From contig NZ_JAOBPO010000003.1 in assembly GCF_025574485.1 (NCBI RefSeq), positions 535,867-599,866 of the forward strand: 64,000 nucleotides of DNA, read 5' to 3'. The stretch is from Kordiimonas aquimaris. GTDB taxonomy: Bacteria; Pseudomonadota; Alphaproteobacteria; Sphingomonadales; Kordiimonadaceae. Both the position numbers and the translations under genes were made by a program. The notes below the pieces were generated by a model that saw nothing but the letters and a program-made list of their open reading frames with translations, made no database searches and was not told the DNA's origin. Of the stretch, positions 1-9,164 are shown piece after piece. How positions within the stretch are numbered: the first letter of the stretch is position 1; every line of letters starts with the position of its first letter.

Positions 1-2
1 TT

Positions 3-1397
3 TCAAAACCGCATGCGACAGTTGCCACATTTACTGCAGCAGGGTTTGTTCGCAGAGGCTTAATAGCAAACGGCTTTTCTATTCAAAAAACGCCAGGATT
101 TGGCCGCAAGCGTGAGCGGCTTGTTGGAAAGTATAAAAGCCCTGACAGCAAACAAACACAGATACCCCCGTCCGTGCCTCAGTGGGCAAGGTATGAGCCC
201 TCCAACCATAAAACTGTTGCCATTATTGGGGCCGGCATTGGTGGTTTAATGGTTGCGCATGCATTGAAAAAACGTGGTGTAGATGTCTTGCTATTTAAAG
301 ACCCTGCGTCAGGCAACACTTCAGAAAAACTACCTGCCGCCATTTTAGCCCCCAAATTTATTATGGGGGCATCGCCTGAACAACGCTTTTACTCAATGGC
401 ATTTGCTTTTGCCGCACAGCACGCTGCATACATTGACGAGAAACATTCTGTTCAAGGCATAAGGTTTGTTGCAAAAACGCTTGAAGACAAAGCCCGTTTG
501 AAAAAAATTGCCGCATTATATCAATGGCCTGACAACTGGATGGCATTAGACGGCGAGCATATTGTTTTACCCAAAGGGCACTCGCTAAACCCCAGAGCTA
601 TTATACCGAAGCTGTCGGAAGACTTACGGATAGAAACCCATCCTATTCAAAAAATACAACACTCTAATGGCGGGTGGCAACTACTGGACCCAAGCAATAA
701 CCTGATCATAGAAGCTGATACTGTAGTGTTGGCAGCGGGCCTCGATAGCCATAATATTTTAAAGCAGTCAAATCTGGAAGGCGTTTACGGTAAACGACAT
801 CCAGAGTTGCGCGCTAACGCAGGTCAAATGGAAATTGTTGCAAATAACAGCGCATCGTTGGCATCTCAAATGGCAATATCCTTTGATGGTTACCTGACAG
901 CACCACTGCCTTCTGATGATGAAAACAGCTTCCGCGGCATTGGCTCCACATACGAACGACTGGAAGCTATTCCAAATGCACCACCGCCATCAACGATGCA
1001 CAAACGCCAGGAAATTCTGCAAAATTTATATGACAACACCGGTATTCGCATCAAAAACACAGATGTAGCAAATTCATGGACCGGGCTGCGGGCAACAGTT
1101 TTTGATCATCTTCCATTTGCCGGCCCTATCCCGCAATGGGGTGATTTAATTGAAGTTTGTCAGCCGTTAACATTAGATGCAAAAAATAGATTACACCGCG
1201 ATGTAAAATTGCATGCAGGCCTTTATATGCTTGCGGGCCTAGGCTCTAAAGGTTTTCAATATGCGCCAATTCTCGGCGAATATATTGCCGCAATGATTAC
1301 TGATGACCCTCTACCATTGCCAACAGATTTAATGGCCCGCTTACACCCAGCGCGCGGTATCATACGAGAGCTGGTTCGCAGTAATAAGAATCTGTAA
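3..1397 (+). CDS. mnmC: tRNA mnm5s2U biosynthesis bifunctional protein MnmC (5'-truncated by window edge)
   Basis: The frame is open from the first bases of the window, so the gene starts outside it; 464 residues are visible. The first ~35 visible residues (containing ATFTAAGFVRRGL and GFGRKRERL) match the end of the N-terminal MnmD methyltransferase domain. After a linker comes an FAD-dependent oxidoreductase (MnmC1) with the dinucleotide motif AIIGAGIGG at about residues 74-82 and a C-terminal GLGSKGFQYAP typical of the family. MnmC finishes the 5-methylaminomethyl group on wobble uridine: the FAD domain removes the carboxymethyl group and the SAM domain methylates the amine. An internal GTG at 174 could look like a start, but the upstream frame is clearly coding. 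No operon partner is visible downstream. Confidence 0.93.
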   Translation, partial: SKPHATVATFTAAGFVRRGLIANGFSIQKTPGFGRKRERLVGKYKSPDSKQTQIPPSVPQWARYEPSNHKTVAIIGAGIGGLMVAHALKKRGVDVLLFKDPASGNTSEKLPAAILAPKFIMGASPEQRFYSMAFAFAAQHAAYIDEKHSVQGIRFVAKTLEDKARLKKIAALYQWPDNWMALDGEHIVLPKGHSLNPRAIIPKLSEDLRIETHPIQKIQHSNGGWQLLDPSNNLIIEADTVVLAAGLDSHNILKQSNLEGVYGKRHPELRANAGQMEIVANNSASLASQMAISFDGYLTAPLPSDDENSFRGIGSTYERLEAIPNAPPPSTMHKRQEILQNLYDNTGIRIKNTDVANSWTGLRATVFDHLPFAGPIPQWGDLIEVCQPLTLDAKNRLHRDVKLHAGLYMLAGLGSKGFQYAPILGEYIAAMITDDPLPLPTDLMARLHPARGIIRELVRSNKNL

Positions 1398-1463
1398 AAC
1401 AAACACCTGTCGTGTAATTACCAAATAGATTTAGTTTTACGTTCATTTTTTCATACAAGAAAA

Positions 1464-1485
1464 CCGCGCCCATATATGGGCGCGG
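1464..1485 (-). terminator. Hairpin terminator downstream of the small TPR gene
   Basis: A perfect 22-base palindrome of alternating CCGCGCCC and GGGCGCGG arms around CATATATG. On the minus strand it is followed by TTTTCTTG, which fits a Rho-independent terminator of the gene ending at 1518. It lies between convergent genes and may act in both directions. Confidence 0.7.
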
Positions 1486-1517
1486 TCCACGTAAAGCGTT
1501 AATGGGGAGAGCTCGCT

Positions 1518-1991
1518 TTACGGTGCAGATGCAAGTAACGTTGCCTGTTTACTTTCAAATTGTGCCAATGCATTTTTGGCAATGCTGGCTCCGGGTTTAA
1601 ATTTAACCGCCTTTAGAAAGTCCTTATGCGCAGCCTCATCATTGCCAAGCGCCACACGCGCGTTACCGCGGTTGACATATGCTCGCCAATAATGACGGTT
1701 CTCACCAATCGCTTCAGAGCATGCTTTTTCTGCTTTGCTATAGTTACCAATTGCGTATTCAACAGCACATAAATTGTTAAGTGCAGGCACCAGTCTTGCA
1801 GCACCAAGATCCGTTCTAACAGCGCGCCTATAATAGGTTGCCGCGCTTTCAAATTCGCCTGCCTTCATTGCACTCATGGCGCGCGTCAAGTTGCTATCCT
1901 GCGCACCGTATATGACTTGCGCATGGCTCACTGATGATAAGGCTACCATTGTGCCAATCGCTATTGTTAAAGTTTTTACATAACGGAACAT
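1518..1991 (-). CDS. Exported small TPR-repeat protein
   Basis: 157 residues. The ATG at 1991 is chosen because GAGAGGAA lies six bases upstream; two in-frame ATGs further up have no such spacing. Residues 1-24 form a signal peptide ending SHA-Q. The rest contains about three TPR-like helix pairs (about residues 35-140), including a canonical WRAYVNRGNARVALG repeat. TPRs mediate protein-protein contacts; the partner cannot be named. It is probably periplasmic. The gene is monocistronic, convergent with mnmC and divergent from the LysR gene, with a strong hairpin just past its stop. Confidence 0.75.
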   Translation of the reverse strand: MFRYVKTLTIAIGTMVALSSVSHAQVIYGAQDSNLTRAMSAMKAGEFESAATYYRRAVRTDLGAARLVPALNNLCAVEYAIGNYSKAEKACSEAIGENRHYWRAYVNRGNARVALGNDEAAHKDFLKAVKFKPGASIAKNALAQFESKQATLLASAP

Positions 1992-2166
1992 AATCATTTC
2001 CTCTCGCATCGTATTTCAATTCGGTCATGCCGGTCTCGCCTAGTTTCTTCGGGGTTTCAGCGCCGACAACCTTAATTTGGTAATTCTTTTTTACATGTTA
2101 ATTGCATTTTAATGCATCTTTAGTATACATTTATGAATACATGGTTGACTGATGATAGAAGACGGT

Positions 2167-3066
2167 ATGATTAATTGGGATGATCTAAAGTATTTCCTTG
2201 CGATGGCAGAAGAAGGCAGCCTTTCAGCGGCTGCACGCAAACTCGGCGTTAGTCAGCCAACGCTCTCACGACGCTTAACTGCACTGGAAGAAGATGTCGG
2301 CTCTGACCTGTTTATGCGAACGCGCACTGGGTTAGAAATGACCAGCATTGGCGAACGCATGATAAGCTACGCTACCCACATGCGTGATGATGTCTATTCT
2401 ATTGAACGCTTACTGACTGGCCATGACAGCAGTTTGCGCGGCAGTGTCGTTATATCATGCATTGCTATTTTGGGAGCCGATTGGCTTGTTCATCAAACAC
2501 GCCCATTCAGAGAACAATTTCCCGGCATTACAGTGGAGTTTAAAGTTGAAAACAATGCTTCTGACCTGCTGCGCCGTGAAGCTGATATTGCCATTCGAAT
2601 GTTCCGACCAGTACAAAACGACCTTATCGCAAAACGTGTCGGCACAATGACTTATGGATATTATGCCAGCAAACAATATATTGAAAAACACGGCATGCCA
2701 GAAACCCTGGACGAGGTCAGCGATCATTCATTTATTTTGCCTCATGATGAGATTCTCGCTTACACCAACAAGTATGTGAAGCGCCCAATGCACCCGCGCG
2801 GCCAGATAGCCTTCAGGTCCAACAGCCTTATCACATTGGCATCTGCAGTTCGTGAAGGGTATGGCATTGGTGCCTATTCCTGCATCATGGCAGATCAAGA
2901 TAGTAATCTTGTGCGTTTATTCGGTGATGTGGTGGTCTTTAGTTCAGACATCTGGCTTGTTACCCACGCTGAACTAAAACGCAGTGCACGTATACGCGCT
3001 ATGTATGATTTCCTGACTGATGTTTTCAAGGAACACGCCGATGCCTTTGAAGGTATTCAGCGTTAG
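2167..3066 (+). CDS. LysR-family transcriptional regulator
   Basis: 299 residues from the ATG at 2167, which gives the usual LysR beginning (INWDDLKYFLAMAEEGS); an ATG at 2152 is the alternative. The N-terminal winged helix-turn-helix (residues ~1-60, LSAAARKLGVSQPTLSRRL) is complete and is followed by a periplasmic-binding-like effector domain (~90-295). The variant resembles the single-effector LysR regulators common in Alphaproteobacteria. Its target is unknown: the upstream gene is divergent with ~175 bases between them, so the small TPR gene is one possible target. It is convergent with the kinase gene, and their stop codons overlap as TTAG at 3063-3066. Confidence 0.88.
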   Translation: MINWDDLKYFLAMAEEGSLSAAARKLGVSQPTLSRRLTALEEDVGSDLFMRTRTGLEMTSIGERMISYATHMRDDVYSIERLLTGHDSSLRGSVVISCIAILGADWLVHQTRPFREQFPGITVEFKVENNASDLLRREADIAIRMFRPVQNDLIAKRVGTMTYGYYASKQYIEKHGMPETLDEVSDHSFILPHDEILAYTNKYVKRPMHPRGQIAFRSNSLITLASAVREGYGIGAYSCIMADQDSNLVRLFGDVVVFSSDIWLVTHAELKRSARIRAMYDFLTDVFKEHADAFEGIQR

Positions 3067-3980
3067 CTATCGGCTAATGAACATGTGTGAACCGCACGTA
3101 CCTCATTGCCGCATCCATGATAGCTCAGTGAAGAAAAACAACCTTTAGCCATCACGATACCGCGCCCGTGTTTCTTTTCGTGCCCATGGCTTGCGCTCAT
3201 ATAAGTTTCATGGTCAAAACCAGGGCCTGGATCGCGAACAACAAAAAACAATGATTTTTCATCACGTTTAAAGTCAACCGTAGCTACCTTGTCAGAGAAT
3301 TGCTTCAACTTTTGTCGGCGAGAAATTTCCTCTGCAAGCTGGCCTGTTTCCAGTAGTTGGCCTTTTTCATCATGGCCGATCTCCAGGCACCCATGTTCAA
3401 TCGCATTCACAAACAATTCCGTAAGGCCAATGGCAACGGGCATAGGTTCATTGCAAGTTAAAGACAACATTGTTGCCAGATTTTGCGCCTCTCTACGTGT
3501 TTTAAACTGGAAAATGCCTTGCACAATTTGGCCGATAGCCGATGTACGCTTTTCAATTTCGCTTCTAAGCGCACTCACGATTGAATAACGTTCAATTTCT
3601 TCAGCAATAAAACGACGTAGTGCACGCTCGCCAAGATTACTATCTATTACTTTAGAGTTATTAATATTGATGATTGGATCGTGTGCTTCTGGTTCTCCGT
3701 CAGTTAAAATTATAACCGGGCCACCATCTTCAATAAAACGCGCGTTTACATTCGACACCGCTTCTTCGAGCGTCTCGAGCCCTACTGTCGCATCAATAAT
3801 TATAGCTGACAGCTTGTGTTCTGGCTTTGATGAATATTCCGTCAAGCAGCTCAGGGATTTTGCTTGTACAACCGTCAGTTCATTCGAATCTAGTTCTGTA
3901 AATACGTTGTATGAATTGCTCTGTTCAGAATCGAGAACAACAGCAACAGGTACATTTGAGCGAATAATCTGCGATGTCAT
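3063..3980 (-). CDS. HATPase (RsbW-like) protein with receiver-like N-terminus
   Basis: 305 residues. The C-terminal half is a GHKL ATPase: N-box GLTELFVNAIEHG (~residues 184-196), G1 box VRDPGPGF (~252-259) and G2 box HGRGIVMA. This matches anti-sigma-factor kinases of the RsbW/SpoIIAB type. The first ~120 residues look like a degenerate receiver domain (AIIIDATVG and IILTDG strands), which is unusual for RsbW proteins. The ATG overlaps the stop of the phosphatase gene upstream by four bases, so the two are translationally coupled. The expected role is to phosphorylate the STAS protein at 5239-5538 and to sequester a sigma factor or other target, which is not encoded nearby. Confidence 0.85.
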   Translation of the reverse strand: MTSQIIRSNVPVAVVLDSEQSNSYNVFTELDSNELTVVQAKSLSCLTEYSSKPEHKLSAIIIDATVGLETLEEAVSNVNARFIEDGGPVIILTDGEPEAHDPIININNSKVIDSNLGERALRRFIAEEIERYSIVSALRSEIEKRTSAIGQIVQGIFQFKTRREAQNLATMLSLTCNEPMPVAIGLTELFVNAIEHGCLEIGHDEKGQLLETGQLAEEISRRQKLKQFSDKVATVDFKRDEKSLFFVVRDPGPGFDHETYMSASHGHEKKHGRGIVMAKGCFSSLSYHGCGNEVRAVHTCSLADS

Positions 3981-5197
3981 GGCAAGCCCGCCTCAGCAGC
4001 ACGATGCAGCGCTATTGCTGTTAAATCATCGGGCAGGTGCTCTTTTTGCGTCTCGTAGAATTCGTCAAGAAAGCGTTTTACAATGCTATTTCGGTCACCT
4101 GTATCAAGCAATTCAATCATTTTTTGCTCGAGCCCCTCTTCCCCCAACATACTGCCATCAGGCCTGTCTGCTTCAATCAAGACATCTGAATAGCAAAACA
4201 GGCTCTCTCCCGGTTCAAACCTATCTTCTAAATTCTCATAAGTAGCAGAACGCACAATACCAACAGGCAAACCGCTACTATCTAACTTACGCAAGCCATT
4301 AGCCCCAAAGATGAACGGCTGGGGGGCGCCAGCACCAGCATAAACCAAGTCGTGTGTCTGACAGTCTAAAACGGCGTAAAACATTGTGGCAAACTTACCG
4401 GTTTTCATGGTGTTAGCCATTGTCTGATTAACTGCAGACAAAAAAGCGGCTGGATCATGTTTTTTGTCTTCAAAGCGTGCCATTGTTGCATGCAAACTAA
4501 ATGTATTCAGTGCCGCACCAACACCGTGGCCAGACACATCCAAAACAAAGACACCCACTTTTTCATCTGCAATAGGCCATGTACCCCATAAATCACCGCC
4601 AAGTTCAAAAGATGCTTTATAAAACGCCTCAATTACAGACTGTGACCGCACCTCAACAGTTTTTACCACGCCGTCGCCGGGCAAAAGAGAGTGTTGCATT
4701 TCACGCGCCATTTTTAGTTCATCTTGCATGCGCGTCTGAAAATCGCTCAAATTTCTGATTAGAAAACGATTTTCCAAATGCATACATACCCGGGCAAGCA
4801 ATTCTGGCTGATTAATCGGTTTAGATACAAAGTCAGTTGCCCCAACTGCAAAAACTTCCACTCTTTCTTCCGGTGTTTCTGATGCTGATTGAACAAGTAT
4901 TGGCAGAGATGCCGTTTTAGGGTCCGCTCTTAGTTTCTTGCAAACATCATAACCAGACACGTTGGGCATATTGATATCCAATATGACAAGGTCTGGGATA
5001 TTCTCAGAAATTTTATTTAAAGCATCGTCACCGTCTTCGGCATATGTAAGATTTTCAAAGCCACTGCGTTCCAATGACATTCCGATCATTTTCCGCATCA
5101 ATGCCATATCGTCAACGATCAAGATATGCGCATCTTTAACGCCGTCAGGCAAGGCATCACTTCGGCCAGGAACGGTCATCGTATCATCAGAATTCAT
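3977..5197 (-). CDS. Response regulator with PP2C (RsbU/SpoIIE-type) phosphatase output
   Basis: 406 residues. Receiver domain ~24-140 with acidic pair DD29-30, phospho-acceptor Asp74 (VILDINMP) and Lys126 (VSKPI). A helical linker (~145-170) leads to a SpoIIE-type phosphatase with metal ligands in GGDLWG, DVSGHGVGAAL, YSDVLIEA and DDLTAIALH. Two positions deviate from the usual consensus (GGDxYD and YSDGLxE), but the core aspartates remain. The inferred job is phosphorylation-controlled dephosphorylation of the STAS antagonist, releasing the target held by the downstream kinase. No histidine kinase for its receiver is in the window. It is second of three genes in the cassette. Confidence 0.88.
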   Translation of the reverse strand: MNSDDTMTVPGRSDALPDGVKDAHILIVDDMALMRKMIGMSLERSGFENLTYAEDGDDALNKISENIPDLVILDINMPNVSGYDVCKKLRADPKTASLPILVQSASETPEERVEVFAVGATDFVSKPINQPELLARVCMHLENRFLIRNLSDFQTRMQDELKMAREMQHSLLPGDGVVKTVEVRSQSVIEAFYKASFELGGDLWGTWPIADEKVGVFVLDVSGHGVGAALNTFSLHATMARFEDKKHDPAAFLSAVNQTMANTMKTGKFATMFYAVLDCQTHDLVYAGAGAPQPFIFGANGLRKLDSSGLPVGIVRSATYENLEDRFEPGESLFCYSDVLIEADRPDGSMLGEEGLEQKMIELLDTGDRNSIVKRFLDEFYETQKEHLPDDLTAIALHRAAEAGLP

Positions 5198-5238
5198 CGC
5201 AGTGTCATCCTGTCATCGCTGGTTTTGGACAAATGAAA

Positions 5239-5538
5239 TCAGCTAGACAACAAATCAGACAACTTGGTAAGTTTTAGCATGCTGGCAACATGCCCTTGTG
5301 CGCCAGTAACGGACAGTTTCCACCCAGCAGTATCTGCTTGTTCTTTCGCAATTAAGAACATTCCCAATCCAGCTGAATCAACCATATCAACACCTTCCAG
5401 GTCAAACACACACGTGCTGACATCATTTTCAGAAAGTTCTTTCAAAACCTGACGAAAACTGACATTTTCCGAGAAAGTGATACCGCCACTAAACAAGACC
5501 CTGATATCAGTGTCATTCTTCTCAATACGGTATTCCAT
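5239..5538 (-). CDS. STAS-domain anti-sigma factor antagonist (RsbV-like)
   Basis: 99 residues, the normal size for SpoIIAA/RsbV proteins. The phosphorylation motif DMVDSAGLGMFL places the target serine at Ser55. The unphosphorylated form should bind the HATPase kinase and free its partner; phosphorylation by the kinase reverses this. It is the first gene of the STAS / PP2C / HATPase operon, 41 bases upstream of the phosphatase gene. AAGGATATTAG precedes the ATG. Confidence 0.88.
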   Translation of the reverse strand: MEYRIEKNDTDIRVLFSGGITFSENVSFRQVLKELSENDVSTCVFDLEGVDMVDSAGLGMFLIAKEQADTAGWKLSVTGAQGHVASMLKLTKLSDLLSS

Positions 5539-5717
5539 CTAATATCCTTTACTTGGTTGAAGGTACTAATGCTGTCTTATTTTTTAACATTATACCGATA
5601 TAATTAAGCGAAACTTAAGCCTATTAAACCTGCATATACATACCGCGTCTACAAAATATGAAGTCGCAGCTGAGAAGACTGAAGCTCTGACAATGAAACT
5701 TTAAACATGACGATATG

Positions 5718-8210
5718 TTACTCATCTCTATTATGACTTTGCGCAACAGCATCAAATTCCATCAACTTTTTCTCAATCGCCTGTATCGTCATACCTTTTC
5801 CGGCCCTCTCAAGGTCAAGCAGCGCTTTGCGAACAATATCAGTATTTCCAGGCTCACTATCATCCGCATCGATAACTTCTTGAATGTACGATTGAGCTTC
5901 GGCGTCATTAAGTGCTAGCTCGCTCGCCAACCACTCCCCGAACATACGGTTACGCGCATGAATACGCTCACGCTCAGCTTGAAGTTGCGCCTGTTTTGCA
6001 GCTTCTGCTGCCAATTGCTCTTCTGATGTAGTCACCTCACTCGCGCCAGCCTCTGCTTGGATACGGGCTTCTTCGGCAAGCTGCGCTTCCCGAGCCAAAC
6101 GGTCTTCTTCATCAGCTTTACGATTGGCCTCTGCAAGAGCGCGCAACTCGGCCAAAACTTTAGCATTTTCATCTTCGCTATCTTCACTGGTGATCGAATC
6201 AGCTTTCAATGCTTCACGGAGTTCTCGCTCTTCTGCGCGTTCAGCATCGATCTTCGCGAACTCTTCCTGCCGCGCGACTAACTCACTTGCCTCAACCTCT
6301 GATTTCGCCTGCTCCCAAGCTGCGCTCTTTTCTTCGAGGTATGCTACAAACTCGTTATTATTAGGTGCAAGCGTGCGTGCCCTGCGCGCTTGTGTCAATG
6401 CTGATGAATAATAACCTGTTTCTGCAAGTGCCTCGGCATAATCAGCTGCAACAATGGCAACATTTGGCATAAGAGTTACTGCACGTTGAAGCTGCTCCGA
6501 TGCTAACTCTGCATCACCTGTTTCCAGCAAAGCCCGCCCATGCATAGCGATAAGTTGAGCATCATTGGACGCGGACTTAATCACAATCTCAATATCTGCA
6601 AGGGCTTTTTCAAAATCACGGATAGTTATATATGTTAATGCTCTGTTTTTTAAGGCCGATTGATATGAAGGATTAGCCTCCAAAGCTTGTGTATAAGAGG
6701 CAATAGCTTCTTCATAACGCTCCTGCCTATGCCGAACTGCACCAACAATGCTGGCACCTGCGGGGTGCCCCGGCTGAACGGACAATATTTGCTTCGCTGT
6801 TTGCTCCGCAGCAGTGAAGTCTCCAGACGCCATTAACATATTTGCTTTGTGCGAAAGTATAGACACATCAGGGTTTGCCTCAGATATAGTAGTTAAGAGC
6901 GAGGTTGCCTTGTCAACATCACCGTCTAGATACAAAGCTGAAGCGTAGCGCCTTTTTATATCTTCGATACGTGCAAGGTCCAGCTCAGGCTCTTGTTCCG
7001 CGAGGCTGAGTGCGCCTTCCAAATACTTGCGAGCAGCGCTGACATCGCTCTGACCCAAAGCCGACACAGCAGCATACGTCAGCCCCTGAATATTTACAGT
7101 ATTATCTGTATAAAGCTTGAGCACCTCCAATGCCTGCGTGAATTGGCCGCGTTGATTTAAACTATCCGCCAAAGCCAATCGAGTATTATCATCGTTAGGA
7201 TAGAACCTAATTGCCTGTTTAAGAAGTGCAATTGCTGTAGGAAAATCTTTCAATTCATAATTTGCCAGACCGTAAACTCGTGTTGCCGGCGGGTACGCCC
7301 GGGTAAAGTCTTCCGTACGCAACAATATATCTTCAGCTTCGTCGACTTTTCCTTCAGTTATAAGAGTTAAAGCTGTGTAATAATTGGCCATCGCATTGTT
7401 CGGCGAACGTGTATAGATAATATCAAGCTGAGCTTGAGCAGCCTCGAAATTATCTTGCAGTAAATGAACCCCTACAATTTCAATGCGCGCTAACATATTT
7501 GTGTCATTTAACTCCAACGCGCGGGTAAAATGAGAATTCGCAGCATCCAAATCCCCAGAATAGCGCGCAATCATACCTTGAACATAACTTACTATCGAAT
7601 CGTCCTGAATACGCTCTGCTGCAGCAGTCGCATACTTTTCCGCCTTATTAAGATCAGCTAACTGAATAGCCAACAGCGCAATTGCTGCATGGCCGCGAAA
7701 ATCCGTTGGATCTACTTCAATAGCCAGCTCGTAGAACGCTTCTGCTTTTGCGTAATTTTCAGTTGAACGCGCGACGTCACCGCGCAACAAAAATGCCTCA
7801 AATGATTGATCAACGGGAATTTTGGCTACAGATAGAGCGAGATCAGCATCTTCAAACCGATTTTGCAGCATCACTGATTGCGCTAACAGGACAGCTGTAT
7901 CTTCATCACTCATACCCCTGACACGCAATCGCTCAACCAACGTCTCAGCCGCTATACCGTCGCCGGCAGCAACATAAAGTTCTGCAAGCAGAAAGAGGTG
8001 CTCGTTGGTTGCGGTATCTTGATCTCTATAATAATTAATTGCGTCAATCGCCTGACTTAGATCGCCTGTTTCCTTGAAGGCCCTCAGGTCATTCATTGTG
8101 TATGATTCATAGAGTTTCGCCTTCTCTGCAGCCTCGTTATCGCCGCTGCAAGCAACGAGAGAAACAGCAATCACTGCTATCGAAAAGATTCTAAACGAAC
8201 GCTGTTTCAT
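5718..8210 (-). CDS. Large TPR-repeat lipoprotein with a C-terminal ATP-synthase zeta-like (DUF1476) domain
   Basis: 830 residues. A type II signal peptide ends in SLVAC, giving lipidated Cys21. Residues ~35-630 are continuous TPR-type helix pairs (for example AKAEAFYELAIEVDPTDF and EEAIASYTQALEANP), similar in build to the TPR lipoproteins that accompany PEP-CTERM/exosortase systems. Residues ~640-745 form a highly charged E/K/R/A coiled coil. Residues ~747-826 (bases ~5733-5972) align with the zeta-subunit protein encoded at 9165-9491: RNRMFGEWLA against RNRLFGEWLA, then D-I-V-R-K against D-V-I-R-K, and matching MT..A.E.KL.F. The inhibitory N-terminus of zeta is absent. The lipobox predicts a cell-envelope location, whereas zeta proteins act in the cytoplasm. 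The divergent neighbour is a PEP-CTERM protein. Confidence 0.85.
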   Translation of the reverse strand: MKQRSFRIFSIAVIAVSLVACSGDNEAAEKAKLYESYTMNDLRAFKETGDLSQAIDAINYYRDQDTATNEHLFLLAELYVAAGDGIAAETLVERLRVRGMSDEDTAVLLAQSVMLQNRFEDADLALSVAKIPVDQSFEAFLLRGDVARSTENYAKAEAFYELAIEVDPTDFRGHAAIALLAIQLADLNKAEKYATAAAERIQDDSIVSYVQGMIARYSGDLDAANSHFTRALELNDTNMLARIEIVGVHLLQDNFEAAQAQLDIIYTRSPNNAMANYYTALTLITEGKVDEAEDILLRTEDFTRAYPPATRVYGLANYELKDFPTAIALLKQAIRFYPNDDNTRLALADSLNQRGQFTQALEVLKLYTDNTVNIQGLTYAAVSALGQSDVSAARKYLEGALSLAEQEPELDLARIEDIKRRYASALYLDGDVDKATSLLTTISEANPDVSILSHKANMLMASGDFTAAEQTAKQILSVQPGHPAGASIVGAVRHRQERYEEAIASYTQALEANPSYQSALKNRALTYITIRDFEKALADIEIVIKSASNDAQLIAMHGRALLETGDAELASEQLQRAVTLMPNVAIVAADYAEALAETGYYSSALTQARRARTLAPNNNEFVAYLEEKSAAWEQAKSEVEASELVARQEEFAKIDAERAEERELREALKADSITSEDSEDENAKVLAELRALAEANRKADEEDRLAREAQLAEEARIQAEAGASEVTTSEEQLAAEAAKQAQLQAERERIHARNRMFGEWLASELALNDAEAQSYIQEVIDADDSEPGNTDIVRKALLDLERAGKGMTIQAIEKKLMEFDAVAQSHNRDE

Positions 8211-8423
8211 AATAATTCCAGAATTTTCTTTTTCAAAACAAAGCTGATGAGCCTGCCTAAAGCATTATATGCAATCAATATTGTAGCTTTTACCATCAAT
8301 GTTTTTATTGATTTATTAACAAATGTAAATTAAAAGCTCTCTTAATGGTGGTCTAAAATAAATTCAAATTCTGTAGTTCAACTATTTGTGCTGCAGTAAT
8401 ACTTTATACAAGAAGAGTGTATT

Positions 8424-9086
8424 GTGAAAATTATAGACACTGTTATTAAGGCAGCTTCATTAAGCCTGATCATCTCATTTAGCGCAAATGCAACATATTC
8501 TCGATATTGGGATGTAGAAGCTGATGCGGGTTCATACGCTCCCGTTGAACTTGGCGATAACATCACCCTCAACGCATGCGGCTCGGATGTTCATAGAGCT
8601 GGTGTTCCATCAGAATCATATGCACTTTGCGACATAAGCGATACATCAAACTTAAGTGTCAATTGGTATGTACGTAACAACACGACCAACGTTGGCCAAT
8701 GGCTAACCGGAAATGTTTCCATAGGTAACGAGAACTTTGGTAACGTTAACACAAATGAACTACTCTCAATAACAACTGGCGCTGGCTCTTTCTTCAATAC
8801 CGTTGGCACATACACAATCGGACTGTACTTGGCTGCACGCAACAGTTCTGAGCTGACACTTGGTGGTATTCTCGGTAACTTCTGGTCAGATTCAGCAACA
8901 AACTTTGGTGATGCGGTAACTTACAATACTGAGCTTAACAATGGTAAGAATTACGCCACACTCACTATTAACGAGGCGGTGGTTACACCAGTCCCCGAGC
9001 CTGAATCACTTTTGATTTTGCTGCCAGCGCTTGCAGTAATTGCGCGCAGGCAAAGACGCCGAGGCTTAACCGCAAAAAAAGTTTAA
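8424..9086 (+). CDS. PEP-CTERM sorting-domain exported protein
   Basis: 220 residues. Residues 1-23 form a signal peptide. The body is rich in Asn, Thr, Ser and Gly, as expected of a secreted beta-rich protein, with one possible Cys pair. Residues ~192-214 are a PEP-CTERM tail: VPEPESLLILL, a hydrophobic stretch and a basic end (ARRQRRRG). Such tails are cleaved by an exosortase, which is not in the window. No homologous domain in the body was recognised. The gene is divergent from the TPR-zeta lipoprotein (213-base spacer) and convergent with the zeta-subunit gene, from which it is separated by a bidirectional hairpin terminator. Confidence 0.82.
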   Translation: MKIIDTVIKAASLSLIISFSANATYSRYWDVEADAGSYAPVELGDNITLNACGSDVHRAGVPSESYALCDISDTSNLSVNWYVRNNTTNVGQWLTGNVSIGNENFGNVNTNELLSITTGAGSFFNTVGTYTIGLYLAARNSSELTLGGILGNFWSDSATNFGDAVTYNTELNNGKNYATLTINEAVVTPVPEPESLLILLPALAVIARRQRRRGLTAKKV

Positions 9087-9094
9087 CGGTTACA

Positions 9095-9140
9095 TACAAA
9101 CAAAAAAAACGGAGCCTGATTAGCTCCGTTTTTTGTTTGT
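9095..9140. terminator. Bidirectional Rho-independent terminator
   Basis: Arms ACAAAC-A-run-CGGAGC and GCTCCG-T-run-GTTTGT around a short loop, with T-runs available on both strands. It separates the PEP-CTERM gene (+) from the zeta-subunit gene (-). Confidence 0.9.
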
Positions 9141-9164
9141 TCTACTTAAACAGTAAAAGCTGGT

